DNA of 64,000 bases, from positions 1,984,001 to 2,048,000 of the forward strand of contig NZ_CP126742.1 of assembly GCF_030246945.1 (NCBI RefSeq), in the 5' to 3' direction. The DNA is from Microbacterium sp. zg-Y1090. Lineage in GTDB: Bacteria > Actinomycetota > Actinomycetes > Actinomycetales > Microbacteriaceae. The position numbers and the translations under genes were made by a program. Positions 37,405 to 45,598 of this stretch are shown one piece after another (position 1 is the first letter of the stretch; each line of letters starts with the position of its first letter). Below the pieces are notes generated by a model that was not told the origin of the DNA, ran no database searches, and saw only the letters and a list, made by a program, of their open reading frames with translations.

Positions 37405-39162
37405 CTACTTCACCTCTCCCTCGTTGACGTCGACAACGGGCGCATCGGGGGCATCCTTCGCCGGTCCGACGCCCACGGGCACGGCCGCTTCAGGGTGGTT
37501 CAGGTCGAATGCGGGCCGCTCGCTGCGGATGCGCGGGATCGACGTGAAGTTGTGGCGCGGCGGCGGGCAACTCGTGGCCCACTCCAGCGATCCGCCGTAG
37601 CCCCACGGGTCGTTGACCGTGACGCGCGGCGCCTTGCGGGCGGTGATCCACACGTTCAGGAAGAACGGCAGCATCGAAATTCCGAGGATCATCGCACCCA
37701 CGGTGGAAACCTGGTTCTCCCAGGTCCAGCCGTCGGCGGCCGAGTAGTCGGCGTAGCGGCGGACCATGCCGTCGACACCCAGCCAGTGCTGGACGAGGAA
37801 CGTCATGTGGAAGCCGATGAACAGCAACCAGAAGTGCACGTAGCCGAGACGCTCGTTGAGCATGCGGCCGGTCCACTTGGGCCACCAGAAGTAGAAGCCG
37901 GCGAACATCGCGAACACGACGGTGCCGAAGACCACGTAGTGGAAGTGCGCGACCACGAAGTACGAGTCGGACAGATGGAAGTCCAGCGGCGGCGACGCCA
38001 GGATGACGCCGGTGAGACCACCGAAGACGAACGACACCAGGAAGCCGAGCGCGAAGACCATGGGGGTCTCGAAGGTGATCGACCCTCGCCACATCGTGCC
38101 GATCCAGTTGAAGATCTTCACCCCTGTCGGCACCGCGATCAGCATCGTCATGAGCGCGAAGAACGGCAGCAGCACGGCACCGGTGACGTACATGTGGTGC
38201 GCCCAGACGGCGACCGACAGCGCAGCGATGGCGATGGTGGCGTAGACGAGCGTCTTGTATCCGAAGATCGGCTTGCGGCTGAACACCGGGAAGATCTCCG
38301 AGACGATGCCGAAGAACGGCAGCGCGATGATGTACACCTCAGGGTGACCGAAGAACCAGAACAGGTGCTGCCAGAGGAGCACGCCGCCGTTCTGCGGGTC
38401 GAAGATGTGCGAGCCGAGGATGCGGTCCGAGGCTGCCGACAGGATGGCCGCGGCCAGCACCGGGAACGCCATCAGGATCAGGATGCTCGTGATCAGCGTG
38501 TTCCAGGTGAAGATCGGCATGCGCCACATCGTCATACCGGGGGCGCGCATCGTCACGATCGTGGTGATGAAGTTCACCGCACCCAGGATCGTGCCGAAGC
38601 CGCTCATGCCCAGGCCGAGCATCCACAGGTTTCCGCCCGCGCCCGGCGAGAAGCTCGCGTTGGCGAGCGGCTGGTACGCGAACCATCCGAAGGATGCCGC
38701 GCCCTGCGGGGTGAGGAAGCCCGAGATCGCGATGAGCGACCCGAAGAGGAACAGCCAGAAGGCGAAGGCGTTCAGACGCGGGAACGCCACGTCGGGCGCA
38801 CCGATCTGCAGCGGCAGGATCGCGTTGGCGAAGCCGGCGAACAGCGGCGTCGCGAACATCAGCAGCATGATCGTGCCGTGCATCGTGAACAGCTGGTTGT
38901 ACTGCTCCATGGTCGGCACGACCTGCATGCCGGGCTCGAACAGCTCGGCGCGGATGATCAGCGCCATCACGCCGCCGAGCAGGAAGAAGAGCACCGACGC
39001 GATCAGGTACATGTACCCGATGGTCTTGTGATCGGTGGAGGTGATCCACTTGACGATCAGGTTGCCCTTCTGCTCCACGCGGGACGAGCTCAGAAGCGCG
39101 GCCTGGCGGGGAGGAAGGGTGGTGGTGCGGGTGCGTTCGGTGCCCTCGAGCGTCGTCGCCAT
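37405..39162 (-). CDS. ctaD: Cytochrome c oxidase subunit I
   Basis: Catalytic subunit that reduces oxygen and pumps protons. The 585 residues include twelve helices. Heme a and a3 ligands and CuB histidines are visible: MHGTIM (heme a), [10 protein letters not shown] (CuB with the cross-linked Tyr), WAHHMYVTG (CuB), and [10 protein letters not shown] (heme a3 and heme a). The ATG at 39162 is separated from the ctaC stop by one base; the frame is open further upstream but in the ctaC sequence. An N-terminal extension of about 30 residues precedes the first helix. A complete A-family oxidase. Confidence 0.98.
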   Translation of the reverse strand: MATTLEGTERTRTTTLPPRQAALLSSSRVEQKGNLIVKWITSTDHKTIGYMYLIASVLFFLLGGVMALIIRAELFEPGMQVVPTMEQYNQLFTMHGTIMLLMFATPLFAGFANAILPLQIGAPDVAFPRLNAFAFWLFLFGSLIAISGFLTPQGAASFGWFAYQPLANASFSPGAGGNLWMLGLGMSGFGTILGAVNFITTIVTMRAPGMTMWRMPIFTWNTLITSILILMAFPVLAAAILSAASDRILGSHIFDPQNGGVLLWQHLFWFFGHPEVYIIALPFFGIVSEIFPVFSRKPIFGYKTLVYATIAIAALSVAVWAHHMYVTGAVLLPFFALMTMLIAVPTGVKIFNWIGTMWRGSITFETPMVFALGFLVSFVFGGLTGVILASPPLDFHLSDSYFVVAHFHYVVFGTVVFAMFAGFYFWWPKWTGRMLNERLGYVHFWLLFIGFHMTFLVQHWLGVDGMVRRYADYSAADGWTWENQVSTVGAMILGISMLPFFLNVWITARKAPRVTVNDPWGYGGSLEWATSCPPPRHNFTSIPRIRSERPAFDLNHPEAAVPVGVGPAKDAPDAPVVDVNEGEVK

Positions 39163-39163
39163 A

Positions 39164-40057
39164 TCAGTCGTCTCCCTCTGACGATGCCCCGGTGCCCGGC
39201 AGGTTCTGCAGGCGGTCGTAAGCCTCGTTGATGTCACCCGTCTGGCCCGCGTCGCGCAGGGTCTCGAGGTATTCGTCGTACTCGGCCTCGCTGACGACCT
39301 CCACGTTGAAGAGCATCATCGAGTGGTACTCGCCGCACAGCTCGGCGCACTTGCCGGCGTACGTGCCCTCGCGGGTGGGCGTGAAGGACCAGTAGTTGTC
39401 CTTGCCGATGTACATGTCCTTCTTGTACAGGAAGTCGATGATCCAGAACGAGTGGATCACATCGCGCGACTGCAGCTGGATCTTCACGGTCTTGTCGACC
39501 GGCAGGTAGAGCGTCGGCAGGGCGGCCTGGTCGATGTCACCGTTCGCAGCGGCCTGCGCCTGGACACCCATCGTCCAGACGGCGTCGTCCTCATCGCCGT
39601 CTTCGGCGTTGTACTGGAAGTCCCACGACCACTGCTTGCCGATGGCCGTGATGGACACGTCGGGGTCGTCGTACTGGGTCTCGAGGATCGCCTGGTCACG
39701 CGCGGTGAAGGCGAAGAAGCCCATGACGAGGATCAGCGGCACGACCGTGTAAAAGATCTCGATCGGCATGTTGTACCGCATCTGCACCGGCAGACCGGTC
39801 TGGCCGCGGCGACGACGGTAGGCGATGGCCGCCCAGCCCATGAGACCCCACGTGACGATGCCCACGACGAGGAGCACGATCCAGGAGGTGACCCAGAGGC
39901 CGGAGACCATGTCGACCTGGTTGGTCGCTGGCGTACCGTCCTCCACGAAGCCGGGGAGATAGCCGTTGAGCTCCGTAGGCGTGCAGGCGGCGAGAGTGAT
40001 CGCCGTGACTGCTCCCAACGGGACGACGGCCCAGCGGAGGCGGCGTTTTGATCGCAC
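39164..40057 (-). CDS. ctaC: Cytochrome c oxidase subunit II
   Basis: Binds the dinuclear CuA centre that receives electrons from QcrC. The 297 residues start with a lipobox (TLAAC, Cys25), have two membrane helices (about 52-80 and 98-118) and a periplasm-facing cupredoxin domain with His202, Cys237, Glu239, Cys241, His245 and Met248. An acidic insertion follows residue 150. The start is GTG 40057 with AAGGTG upstream. A TAGACT hexamer at 40092-40097 is a likely -10, giving a leader of about 28 bases. It heads ctaC-ctaD-ctaF. Confidence 0.97.
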   Translation of the reverse strand: MRSKRRLRWAVVPLGAVTAITLAACTPTELNGYLPGFVEDGTPATNQVDMVSGLWVTSWIVLLVVGIVTWGLMGWAAIAYRRRRGQTGLPVQMRYNMPIEIFYTVVPLILVMGFFAFTARDQAILETQYDDPDVSITAIGKQWSWDFQYNAEDGDEDDAVWTMGVQAQAAANGDIDQAALPTLYLPVDKTVKIQLQSRDVIHSFWIIDFLYKKDMYIGKDNYWSFTPTREGTYAGKCAELCGEYHSMMLFNVEVVSEAEYDEYLETLRDAGQTGDINEAYDRLQNLPGTGASSEGDD

Positions 40058-40091
40058 GGTGCACCTTTCCGGACGCGGGTATGACCAACTC

Positions 40092-40097
40092 AGTCTA
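40092..40097 (-). promoter_or_regulatory. -10 element of the ctaCDF operon
   Basis: Minus-strand TAGACT, 34 bases before the GTG at 40057; unlike the leaderless genes, this one leaves room for a ribosome site. Confidence 0.45.
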
Positions 40098-40147
40098 GGG
40101 CAAGGTCACACGGGATTCAGGCCAACCATTCAGGTCCTGATACGCGT

Positions 40148-40193
40148 CGTCCGGCGGGTTTCCGGTGCTGATCAGCACCGGAGCCGCCGGACG
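40148..40193. terminator. Long nested hairpin between erpA and ctaC
   Basis: Outer arms of 10 bases (40148-40157 with 40184-40193) and an inner 22-base perfect palindrome (40161-40182) are separated by small bulges, giving about 21 paired bases. It is 22 bases past the erpA stop and well upstream of ctaC, so I read it as the erpA terminator; it could also affect entry into ctaC. Confidence 0.6.
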
Positions 40194-40214
40194 TTCGCTC
40201 GCGAAACCTTCAGA

Positions 40215-40580
40215 TCAGTGGAAGCTGTCGCCGCACGCGCAGCTGCCCGCTGCGTTGGGGTTGTCGATGGTGAACCCCTGCTCGGAGATGGTGTCCTTGA
40301 AGTCGATCATGGCGCCATCGAGGTACGGGACGCTCATGTCGTCGACGATGACCTCCACGCCGTCGAAGTCGACGGTCTTGTCGCCGTCGAGGTACCGCTC
40401 GTCGAAGTAGAGCTGGTAGATGAGGCCGGAGCAGCCGCCGGGCTGCACCGCAACGCGAAGCCGCAGGTCGTCGCGGCCCTCCTGGTCGAGCAGGCTCTTG
40501 ACCTTTGCGGCGGCGGCGTCGGTGAGCGAGACGCCGTGGTCGCGGGCGACCTCGGCGACGGGCTGTGCGGTGTCGGTCAT
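40215..40580 (-). CDS. erpA: Iron-sulfur cluster insertion protein (HesB/IscA family)
   Basis: Carries and delivers Fe-S clusters. The 121 residues have the three conserved cysteines: one in PGGCSGLIYQL and the closing pair GSCACGDSF. The family name is secure; the erpA label follows actinobacterial usage. Cluster delivery to the Rieske protein and other respiratory enzymes is a reasonable inference from the ctaC neighbourhood. ATG 40580 follows GGGAGAGCAC. A strong hairpin follows the gene, and the M20 peptidase lies upstream on the same strand, 79 bases away. Confidence 0.93.
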   Translation of the reverse strand: MTDTAQPVAEVARDHGVSLTDAAAAKVKSLLDQEGRDDLRLRVAVQPGGCSGLIYQLYFDERYLDGDKTVDFDGVEVIVDDMSVPYLDGAMIDFKDTISEQGFTIDNPNAAGSCACGDSFH

Positions 40581-40659
40581 GTGCTCTCCCGTGGTTCGGG
40601 CCGCTGGAGGGCGGCAGATGGCACGATTCTACGCCTGCCCTCTGGGGAACGGGCTCGGA

Positions 40660-42054
40660 TCAGGCGGTGCGGGCGTCGAGACGCTCCAGCAGCAGCGCCT
40701 CCGACACGAGGGCGTTGCGGAACGTCTCGAGGTGCAGCGACTCGTTGGGGCTGTGCGCCCGCGCGTGCGGGTCCTCGACGCCCGTGACGAGGATCTGCGC
40801 GGCGGGGAACTCCCGCACCAGGTCCGAGATGAAGGGGATCGATCCGCCGACGCCGATGTCGACCGGGTCGACGCCATAGCCCTCCGCGAGGGCGGCGCGG
40901 GCGTCGGCGACGGCCCAGCCGTCGCTGTCGACGAGAAACCCGTCGCCGCAGTCGACGTCCGAGAAGGTCAGCTGGGCGCCGAAGGGCGCGTGGGCGCGCA
41001 GGTGCGCCTCGAGAGCGTCGTACGCCTCCTGGGCCGACTGTCCCGGGGCGACGCGCGTGCTGATGACGACGGACACCTCGGGGCTGAGGGTGTTCGAGGC
41101 GTTCACGACGCTCGGGGCATCGATGCCGGTGACGGTGATGGACGGCTTGTTCCAGATGCGGCTGAGGATCGTGCCCCCGCCGATGGGCGAAACCCCCTCG
41201 GGCAGTCCCGCCTCGTCGCGCAGCGTGGCCTCACCGTACTCGGGGGTCTCGGCGTTACGGTGACCCAGCCCGGCGACGGCGACGCCGCCGTCGGCATCCC
41301 ACAGCGTCGACAGCAGCGTGATCGTCGCCATCATCGCATCGGGCACGGCGCCGCCGAACATGCCGGAGTGCGAGGCGTGGTCGAGTGTGCGCACCGTGAG
41401 GGTGAAGCGCGCGTTGCCGCGCAACGACACCGTGAGGGCGGGCGTGCGGGAGTCCCAGTTGCCCGAGTCGGCCACGACGATGACGTCGGCACGCAGCGCG
41501 TCGGCGTTGTCGTGCAGGAAGGCGGCGAAGGAGCGCGAGCCCGCCTCCTCCTCGCCCTCGATGAACAGGGCGACGCCCAGATCGAAGTCGGTGCCGAGAA
41601 CCTCGGTGAGGGCGCGGAGGGCGCCGATGTGCGCCATCACTCCGGCCTTGTCGTCGGCGGCGCCGCGGCCGTAGAGGCGCCCGTCGCGCACGGTGGGTTC
41701 GAACGGCGTCGACTCCCACAGCGACTCGTCACCGACCGGCTGCACGTCGTGGTGCGCGTAGAGCAGGATCGTGGGGCGGCCGTTGCGGGCTGCGCGGGTG
41801 GCGAGCACCGCCGGCATCCCCCGCTCGTCGGTGCCGGGGATGGCCGCGTCGCGGATCTCGACGCGGTCGAAGATCCCGAGGCCCTCGGCGAGCTCCTTCA
41901 CCGCCTCGGCGCTGCGACGCACCTGGGCCGGGTCGAAGCCGGGAAAGGCGATCGACGGGATGCGCACGAGCGACCCGAGATCGGCCAGGGCGGCGGGAAC
42001 GGCGGCGGTGGCGGCGGCACGCACCGCATCGGGTCGGGACAGCTCGGAGGTCAT
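40660..42054 (-). CDS. M20-family dipeptidase
   Basis: A two-zinc peptidase of 464 residues. Metal and catalytic motifs: YAHHDVQP (first His and Asp), GRGAADDKAG (bridging Asp), EGEEEAGS (general base Glu and ligand), DSGNWD (Asp), and RAHSPNE near the end (His). The lid domain lies at about 190-320 (DHASHSGMFGG). The family includes dipeptidases and deacetylases; dipeptidase is the closest match in overall layout. ATG 42054 is seven bases after TAAGAT, so the transcript is probably leaderless. It is divergent from the DUF3043 gene. Confidence 0.93.
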   Translation of the reverse strand: MTSELSRPDAVRAAATAAVPAALADLGSLVRIPSIAFPGFDPAQVRRSAEAVKELAEGLGIFDRVEIRDAAIPGTDERGMPAVLATRAARNGRPTILLYAHHDVQPVGDESLWESTPFEPTVRDGRLYGRGAADDKAGVMAHIGALRALTEVLGTDFDLGVALFIEGEEEAGSRSFAAFLHDNADALRADVIVVADSGNWDSRTPALTVSLRGNARFTLTVRTLDHASHSGMFGGAVPDAMMATITLLSTLWDADGGVAVAGLGHRNAETPEYGEATLRDEAGLPEGVSPIGGGTILSRIWNKPSITVTGIDAPSVVNASNTLSPEVSVVISTRVAPGQSAQEAYDALEAHLRAHAPFGAQLTFSDVDCGDGFLVDSDGWAVADARAALAEGYGVDPVDIGVGGSIPFISDLVREFPAAQILVTGVEDPHARAHSPNESLHLETFRNALVSEALLLERLDARTA

Positions 42055-42061
42055 GCGGGTA

Positions 42062-42067
42062 ATCTTA
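42062..42067 (-). promoter_or_regulatory. -10 element of the M20 dipeptidase gene, leaderless
   Basis: Minus-strand TAAGAT, seven bases before the ATG at 42054. Confidence 0.5.
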
Positions 42068-42103
42068 GGTCAACCCGCTTTTCGCACTATCCAGAGGATC
42101 CCC

Positions 42104-42679
42104 GTGGCCAACACCCCCACCCCCGCGCCGAAGGACTCGTCGCTCGCGACGCCCACCGAGCAGGCCGGACCCGGTAAGGGCCGCCCCACCCCGTCGCGTG
42201 CCGAGCGCGAAGCAGCGCGCAAGCGCCCCCTCGTCGCCGACACCAAAGAGGCCCGCGCCCGCGCGAAGGCCGAACTCGCCGCCGCCCGCGAGAAGGCCCG
42301 CGTCGGCATGGCCAACGGCGAGGACCGTTATCTTCCCGCCCGCGACAAGGGGCCGCAGCGCAAGTTCGCCCGTGACTTCGTCGACGCGGGCTGGCACCTC
42401 GGCGAGGCCGTGATGCCGATGATGCTCCTGGTCATCGTCCTCACCTTCATCCCGATCGCCGCGATCACCTACTGGTCGTTCGTTGGCCTGTGGATCTTCA
42501 TCATGTTCGTCATCGGCGACATGATCATCACCTCGATCCGGGTGAAGAAGGCGGCCAAGGAGCGCTTCGGTGCCGCCCGCATGGAAAAGGGCCTGGGCTG
42601 GTATGCGGCGATGCGCACCATCCAGATGCGCTTCATGCGGCTGCCCAAGCCTCAGGTCAAGCGCGGCCAGCACCCCTGA
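42104..42679 (+). CDS. DUF3043 family membrane protein
   Basis: One hundred and ninety-one residues. The N terminus is charged and disordered with the signature PSRAEREAARKRPL, then a basic helix, then two membrane helices (about 105-125 and 130-150) and a cytosolic basic tail (MRLPKPQVKRG). DUF3043 is confined to actinobacteria and its function is unknown; its genes usually lie near erpA and ctaC, as here. The start is GTG 42104. Its 3' end overlaps pyrD by 23 bases on the opposite strand. Confidence 0.9.
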   Translation: MANTPTPAPKDSSLATPTEQAGPGKGRPTPSRAEREAARKRPLVADTKEARARAKAELAAAREKARVGMANGEDRYLPARDKGPQRKFARDFVDAGWHLGEAVMPMMLLVIVLTFIPIAAITYWSFVGLWIFIMFVIGDMIITSIRVKKAAKERFGAARMEKGLGWYAAMRTIQMRFMRLPKPQVKRGQHP

Positions 42680-43688
42680 GACCGCGGTTGATCTGCCGCG
42701 CCCACAGCGGGCCGCGGTAGAGGAACGCGGTGTACCCCTGCACGAGGTTCGCTCCCGCCGCCAGGCGCTCACGCACGTCGACAGCGGTCTCCACTCCCCC
42801 GACCGAGATCACGCAGAACTCCTCGGGGACGACCGCGCGCACCAGCCGCAGCACCTCGAGTGACCGCTGCTTCAGCGGCGCACCCGACAGCCCGCCGGCA
42901 CCTGCGGCGGCGACGACGTCGGCATCCGTCACCAGTCCCTCGCGGGAGATCGTCGTGTTCGTGGCGATGATCCCCGCAAGGCCGGTGTCGACCGCGAGCC
43001 GTGCGATCGCCTGCACCTCGTCGTCGGGCAGATCCGGCGCGATCTTCACCAGCAGCGGGGTGTCGCCGGCTGCCTCGCGGACGGCGGCCAGCAGCGGCCG
43101 CAGCGTCTCGACGGCCTGCAGTCCACGCAGACCCGGGGTGTTCGGCGACGAGACGTTCACGACCAGGTAGTCCGCCAGCGGCGCCAGCAGACGGGTGCTG
43201 GTGACGTAGTCCGCGGTCGCGTCCTCGACGTCGACGACGCGGCTCTTGCCGATGTTGACGCCGAGCACCGCACGCTTCGAGCGGCGCCGCAGCGCGCGCA
43301 GGCGGGATGCCGCCGCCGCCGCGCCATGGTTGTTGAAGCCCATCCGGTTCACCACGGCGCGGTCGGGGATCAACCGGAACAGCCGCGGTCGCGGGTTGCC
43401 CTCCTGCGGCACAGCGGTGAGCGTTCCCACCTCGACGTGGCCGAAGCCGAGCGCCCACAGGCCCGCGGCGCCGGTGACGTCCTTGTCGAAGCCCGCGGCC
43501 ACCCCGAACGGGGAATCGAACGTGAGCCCCAGCGCCTGCGTGCGCAGTTCGGGGGCGGGCGCGGTCAGACGCCGGGCGAGCGGGGCGAGCGGCCGCGTGC
43601 CGAGCAGGCGGATCACCGTCATCGCCGCGTGGTGCGCGGTCTCGGGATCCATGCGGGACAGGACGGTGCGGAAGAGGAGCGGATACAT
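42657..43688 (-). CDS. pyrD: Dihydroorotate dehydrogenase, class 2 (quinone)
   Basis: Oxidises dihydroorotate to orotate in pyrimidine synthesis using menaquinone at the membrane. The 343 residues have the class 2 amphipathic N-terminal helices (MYPLLFRTVLSRMDPETAHH) and the FMN barrel: FGVAAGFDKD, NRMGFNNHG, VNVSSPNTPGLR with the catalytic serine in that loop, VKIAPDL and NTTISREG. The open frame goes on upstream, but ATG 43688 is right for the class and lies seven bases after TAGGCT. The 3' end overlaps the DUF3043 gene. Confidence 0.96.
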   Translation of the reverse strand: MYPLLFRTVLSRMDPETAHHAAMTVIRLLGTRPLAPLARRLTAPAPELRTQALGLTFDSPFGVAAGFDKDVTGAAGLWALGFGHVEVGTLTAVPQEGNPRPRLFRLIPDRAVVNRMGFNNHGAAAAASRLRALRRRSKRAVLGVNIGKSRVVDVEDATADYVTSTRLLAPLADYLVVNVSSPNTPGLRGLQAVETLRPLLAAVREAAGDTPLLVKIAPDLPDDEVQAIARLAVDTGLAGIIATNTTISREGLVTDADVVAAAGAGGLSGAPLKQRSLEVLRLVRAVVPEEFCVISVGGVETAVDVRERLAAGANLVQGYTAFLYRGPLWARQINRGLRGAGRA

Positions 43689-43695
43689 CCCCTCC

Positions 43696-43701
43696 AGCCT
43701 A
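43696..43701 (-). promoter_or_regulatory. -10 element of pyrD, leaderless
   Basis: Minus-strand TAGGCT, seven bases (GGAGGGG) before the ATG at 43688. The GGAGGGG touching the start is too close to be an effective ribosome site. Confidence 0.5.
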
Positions 43702-43720
43702 GAGCCGCCGATTGCGGGTG

Positions 43721-44203
43721 TCAGTCCGCGGCGGCGGCGGCGCTCATCACGCCGGCGGCGTGATCGGCGCGCAGCTGCGCGATCGCCGCCTCGAAGTCCT
43801 CGAGGGAGTCGAACGCCTGATAGACGCTCGCGAACCGCAGGTAGGCGACCTCGTCGAGGTGGCGCAGCGGCCCGAGGATCGCCAGTCCGATGTCGTTCGT
43901 ATCGATCTGCGACGAGCCGGTCTGGCGCACCGCCTCCTCGACGCTCTGCGCGAGGATCGCCAGATCGCCTTCGGTCACCGGCCGACCCTGGCAGGCCTTG
44001 CGCACGCCTGACATGACCTTCTCGCGGCTGAACGGCTCGATGACACCGGAGCGCTTGATGACGTTGAGGCTCGCCGTCTCGACCGTGGAGAACCGTCCGC
44101 CGCACTGGGGACACTGCCGCCGCCGGCGGATGCTGAGGCCGTCGTCGCTGGTGCGCGAGTCGACGACGCGGGAATCGGGATGACGGCAGAAAGGACAGTG
44201 CAT
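43721..44203 (-). CDS. nrdR: Transcriptional repressor NrdR
   Basis: Represses ribonucleotide reductase genes by binding NrdR boxes when loaded with ATP/dATP. The 160 residues have an N-terminal zinc ribbon ([11 protein letters not shown]...CPQCGGRF) and an ATP-cone (about 50-140, with [20 protein letters not shown]). The length is normal with a short alanine-rich C-terminal tail. ATG 44203 is 12 bases after the hisD stop, so it is probably cotranscribed with hisD. No nrd operon is in the window, so its targets lie elsewhere. Confidence 0.95.
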   Translation of the reverse strand: MHCPFCRHPDSRVVDSRTSDDGLSIRRRRQCPQCGGRFSTVETASLNVIKRSGVIEPFSREKVMSGVRKACQGRPVTEGDLAILAQSVEEAVRQTGSSQIDTNDIGLAILGPLRHLDEVAYLRFASVYQAFDSLEDFEAAIAQLRADHAAGVMSAAAAAD

Positions 44204-44215
44204 GGCAGAGAAAGA

Positions 44216-45517
44216 CTAACCCTCGAACCGGGCGGTCACCGCTTCGCCGTGTGCGGGGAGCACCTCGGCGTCGGCCAGCGCGACGATCGCGTCGGCCACG
44301 GCGGCCAGGGCGTCGTGGTCGTAGGTGATGATCTGCTGCGGCCGCAGGAACGTCGAGGCCGAGAGCCCTGCGGCGTAGCGCGCCTGGCCTCCGGTGGGCA
44401 GGACGTGGTTGCTTCCCGCCAGGTAGTCCCCCAGGCTCACCGGCGACGCCGCGCCCACGAACACCGCTCCCGCGTTGACGAAGTCGTCGATCCGGGGGGC
44501 GGCGAGGTGCAGCTCGAGGTGCTCGGGCGCGTACGCATTGCTGAACGCGGTGGCGGCGGCGATGTCGTCGACCAGCACGATCGCCGACTGCGGGCCGGCG
44601 AGGGCCGCCGCGATGCGCTCGGCGTGCAGGGTGCGCCCCGCGCGCTCGGCGACGGATGCCGCGACGGCGTCGGCCAGCTCGGCGGAGTCGGTGACGAGGA
44701 CGGCCGAGGCCTGCTCATCGTGCTCGGCCTGACTGATGAGGTCCGCGGCGACCAGCACGGGGTCGGCGCTGTCGTCGGCGACGATCAGGATCTCGGTGGC
44801 ACCGGCCTCGGAATCGGTGCCGACGACCCCGGCGACGGCGCGCTTGGCGGCCGCGACGAAGTTGTTGCCGGGCCCCGTGACGACATCGACCGGCTCGAGC
44901 CCGATGTCCTCCACCCCGTAGGCGAACGCGCCGATCGCGCCGGCGCCGCCCATCGCGTACACCTCGGTGACGCCGACCAGCCGCGCTGCGGCGAGGATCA
45001 CCGGGTGCACCCGCCCGCCGTGCTCACGCTGCGGCGGCGAGGCCAGGGCGACATCGCTCACCCCGGCGACCTGCGCCGGCACGACGTTCATGACGACGCT
45101 CGACGGGTACACCGCCTTGCCCCCGGGAACGTAGACGCCGGCGCGGCGCACCGGGCGCCACCGCTGCTCGATGCGTGCGCCCGGCGCCGGTGTGACGACC
45201 GCGGACGCGGGCACCTGTGCGGCCGAGGCCTCACGCACGCGGCGGATCGCCTCTTCCAGGGCGGCGCGCACCGTCGGGTCGAGGGTCGCGAGGGCTTCGT
45301 CCAGGTGCGCGTCGGGGACGCGAACGGCGTGACCGGACACCCCGTCGAAGCGCTCGGCCTGTTCGCGCAGCGCCGCCTCGCCTCGGCCCGCCACGTCATG
45401 CACCAACTGTGCGGCCGTGGTGAGGGCTTCGGCGCGGGCCGCCTGGGCGCGGGGCACGGATGCCAGCAGCTCGGCCGGCGACAGGGCGCGGCCGCGGAGA
45501 TCGAGGGTGCGGAGCAT
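44216..45517 (-). CDS. hisD: Histidinol dehydrogenase
   Basis: Oxidises histidinol to histidine in two steps using NAD and zinc. The 433 residues match the family: GKAVYPSSVVMN (NAD region), VTGPGNNFVAAAKRAV, EAGATEILIVADD, SQAEHDEQASAVLVT, and the C-terminal HVLPTGGQARY. Zinc ligands would be the Gln and His in SQAEHD plus Asp and His later in the chain. ATG 45517 is six bases after TAATCT. It precedes nrdR and is separated from other his genes, which are not in the window. A 14-base C run lies 25 bases upstream. Confidence 0.96.
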   Translation of the reverse strand: MLRTLDLRGRALSPAELLASVPRAQAARAEALTTAAQLVHDVAGRGEAALREQAERFDGVSGHAVRVPDAHLDEALATLDPTVRAALEEAIRRVREASAAQVPASAVVTPAPGARIEQRWRPVRRAGVYVPGGKAVYPSSVVMNVVPAQVAGVSDVALASPPQREHGGRVHPVILAAARLVGVTEVYAMGGAGAIGAFAYGVEDIGLEPVDVVTGPGNNFVAAAKRAVAGVVGTDSEAGATEILIVADDSADPVLVAADLISQAEHDEQASAVLVTDSAELADAVAASVAERAGRTLHAERIAAALAGPQSAIVLVDDIAAATAFSNAYAPEHLELHLAAPRIDDFVNAGAVFVGAASPVSLGDYLAGSNHVLPTGGQARYAAGLSASTFLRPQQIITYDHDALAAVADAIVALADAEVLPAHGEAVTARFEG

Positions 45518-45523
45518 CCCTCC

Positions 45524-45529
45524 AGATTA
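45524..45529 (-). promoter_or_regulatory. -10 element of hisD, leaderless
   Basis: Minus-strand TAATCT, six bases (GGAGGG) before the ATG at 45517. A GC-rich block with the C run lies just upstream. Confidence 0.5.
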
Positions 45530-45542
45530 CCGGCGCGCGTCG

Positions 45543-45556
45543 CCCCCCCCCCCCCC
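45543..45556. repeat. 14-base cytosine run
   Basis: A homopolymer of 14 C followed by GGGG in the gap between hisD and the next gene. Such runs can slip in replication or sequencing, so the exact length may be unreliable. It lies upstream of the hisD -10 element. Confidence 0.9.
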
Positions 45557-45571
45557 GGGGCGCGGCGCCCC
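45557..45571 (-). terminator. GC hairpin after the 45.6-46.8 kb membrane protein gene
   Basis: GGGGC(GCGGC)GCCCC-type inverted repeat 27 bases past the stop of the upstream gene. Short and without a T tract; a weak candidate. Confidence 0.3.
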
Positions 45572-45598
45572 CGCGACGAGGCGCTTCAGCCGGGGCGC

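Noticed and set aside
42657..44114. 485-codon frame extending pyrD into nrdR
   Set aside because: The upstream part reads nrdR in the wrong frame and lacks pyrD sequence; the class 2 N terminus starts at 43688.
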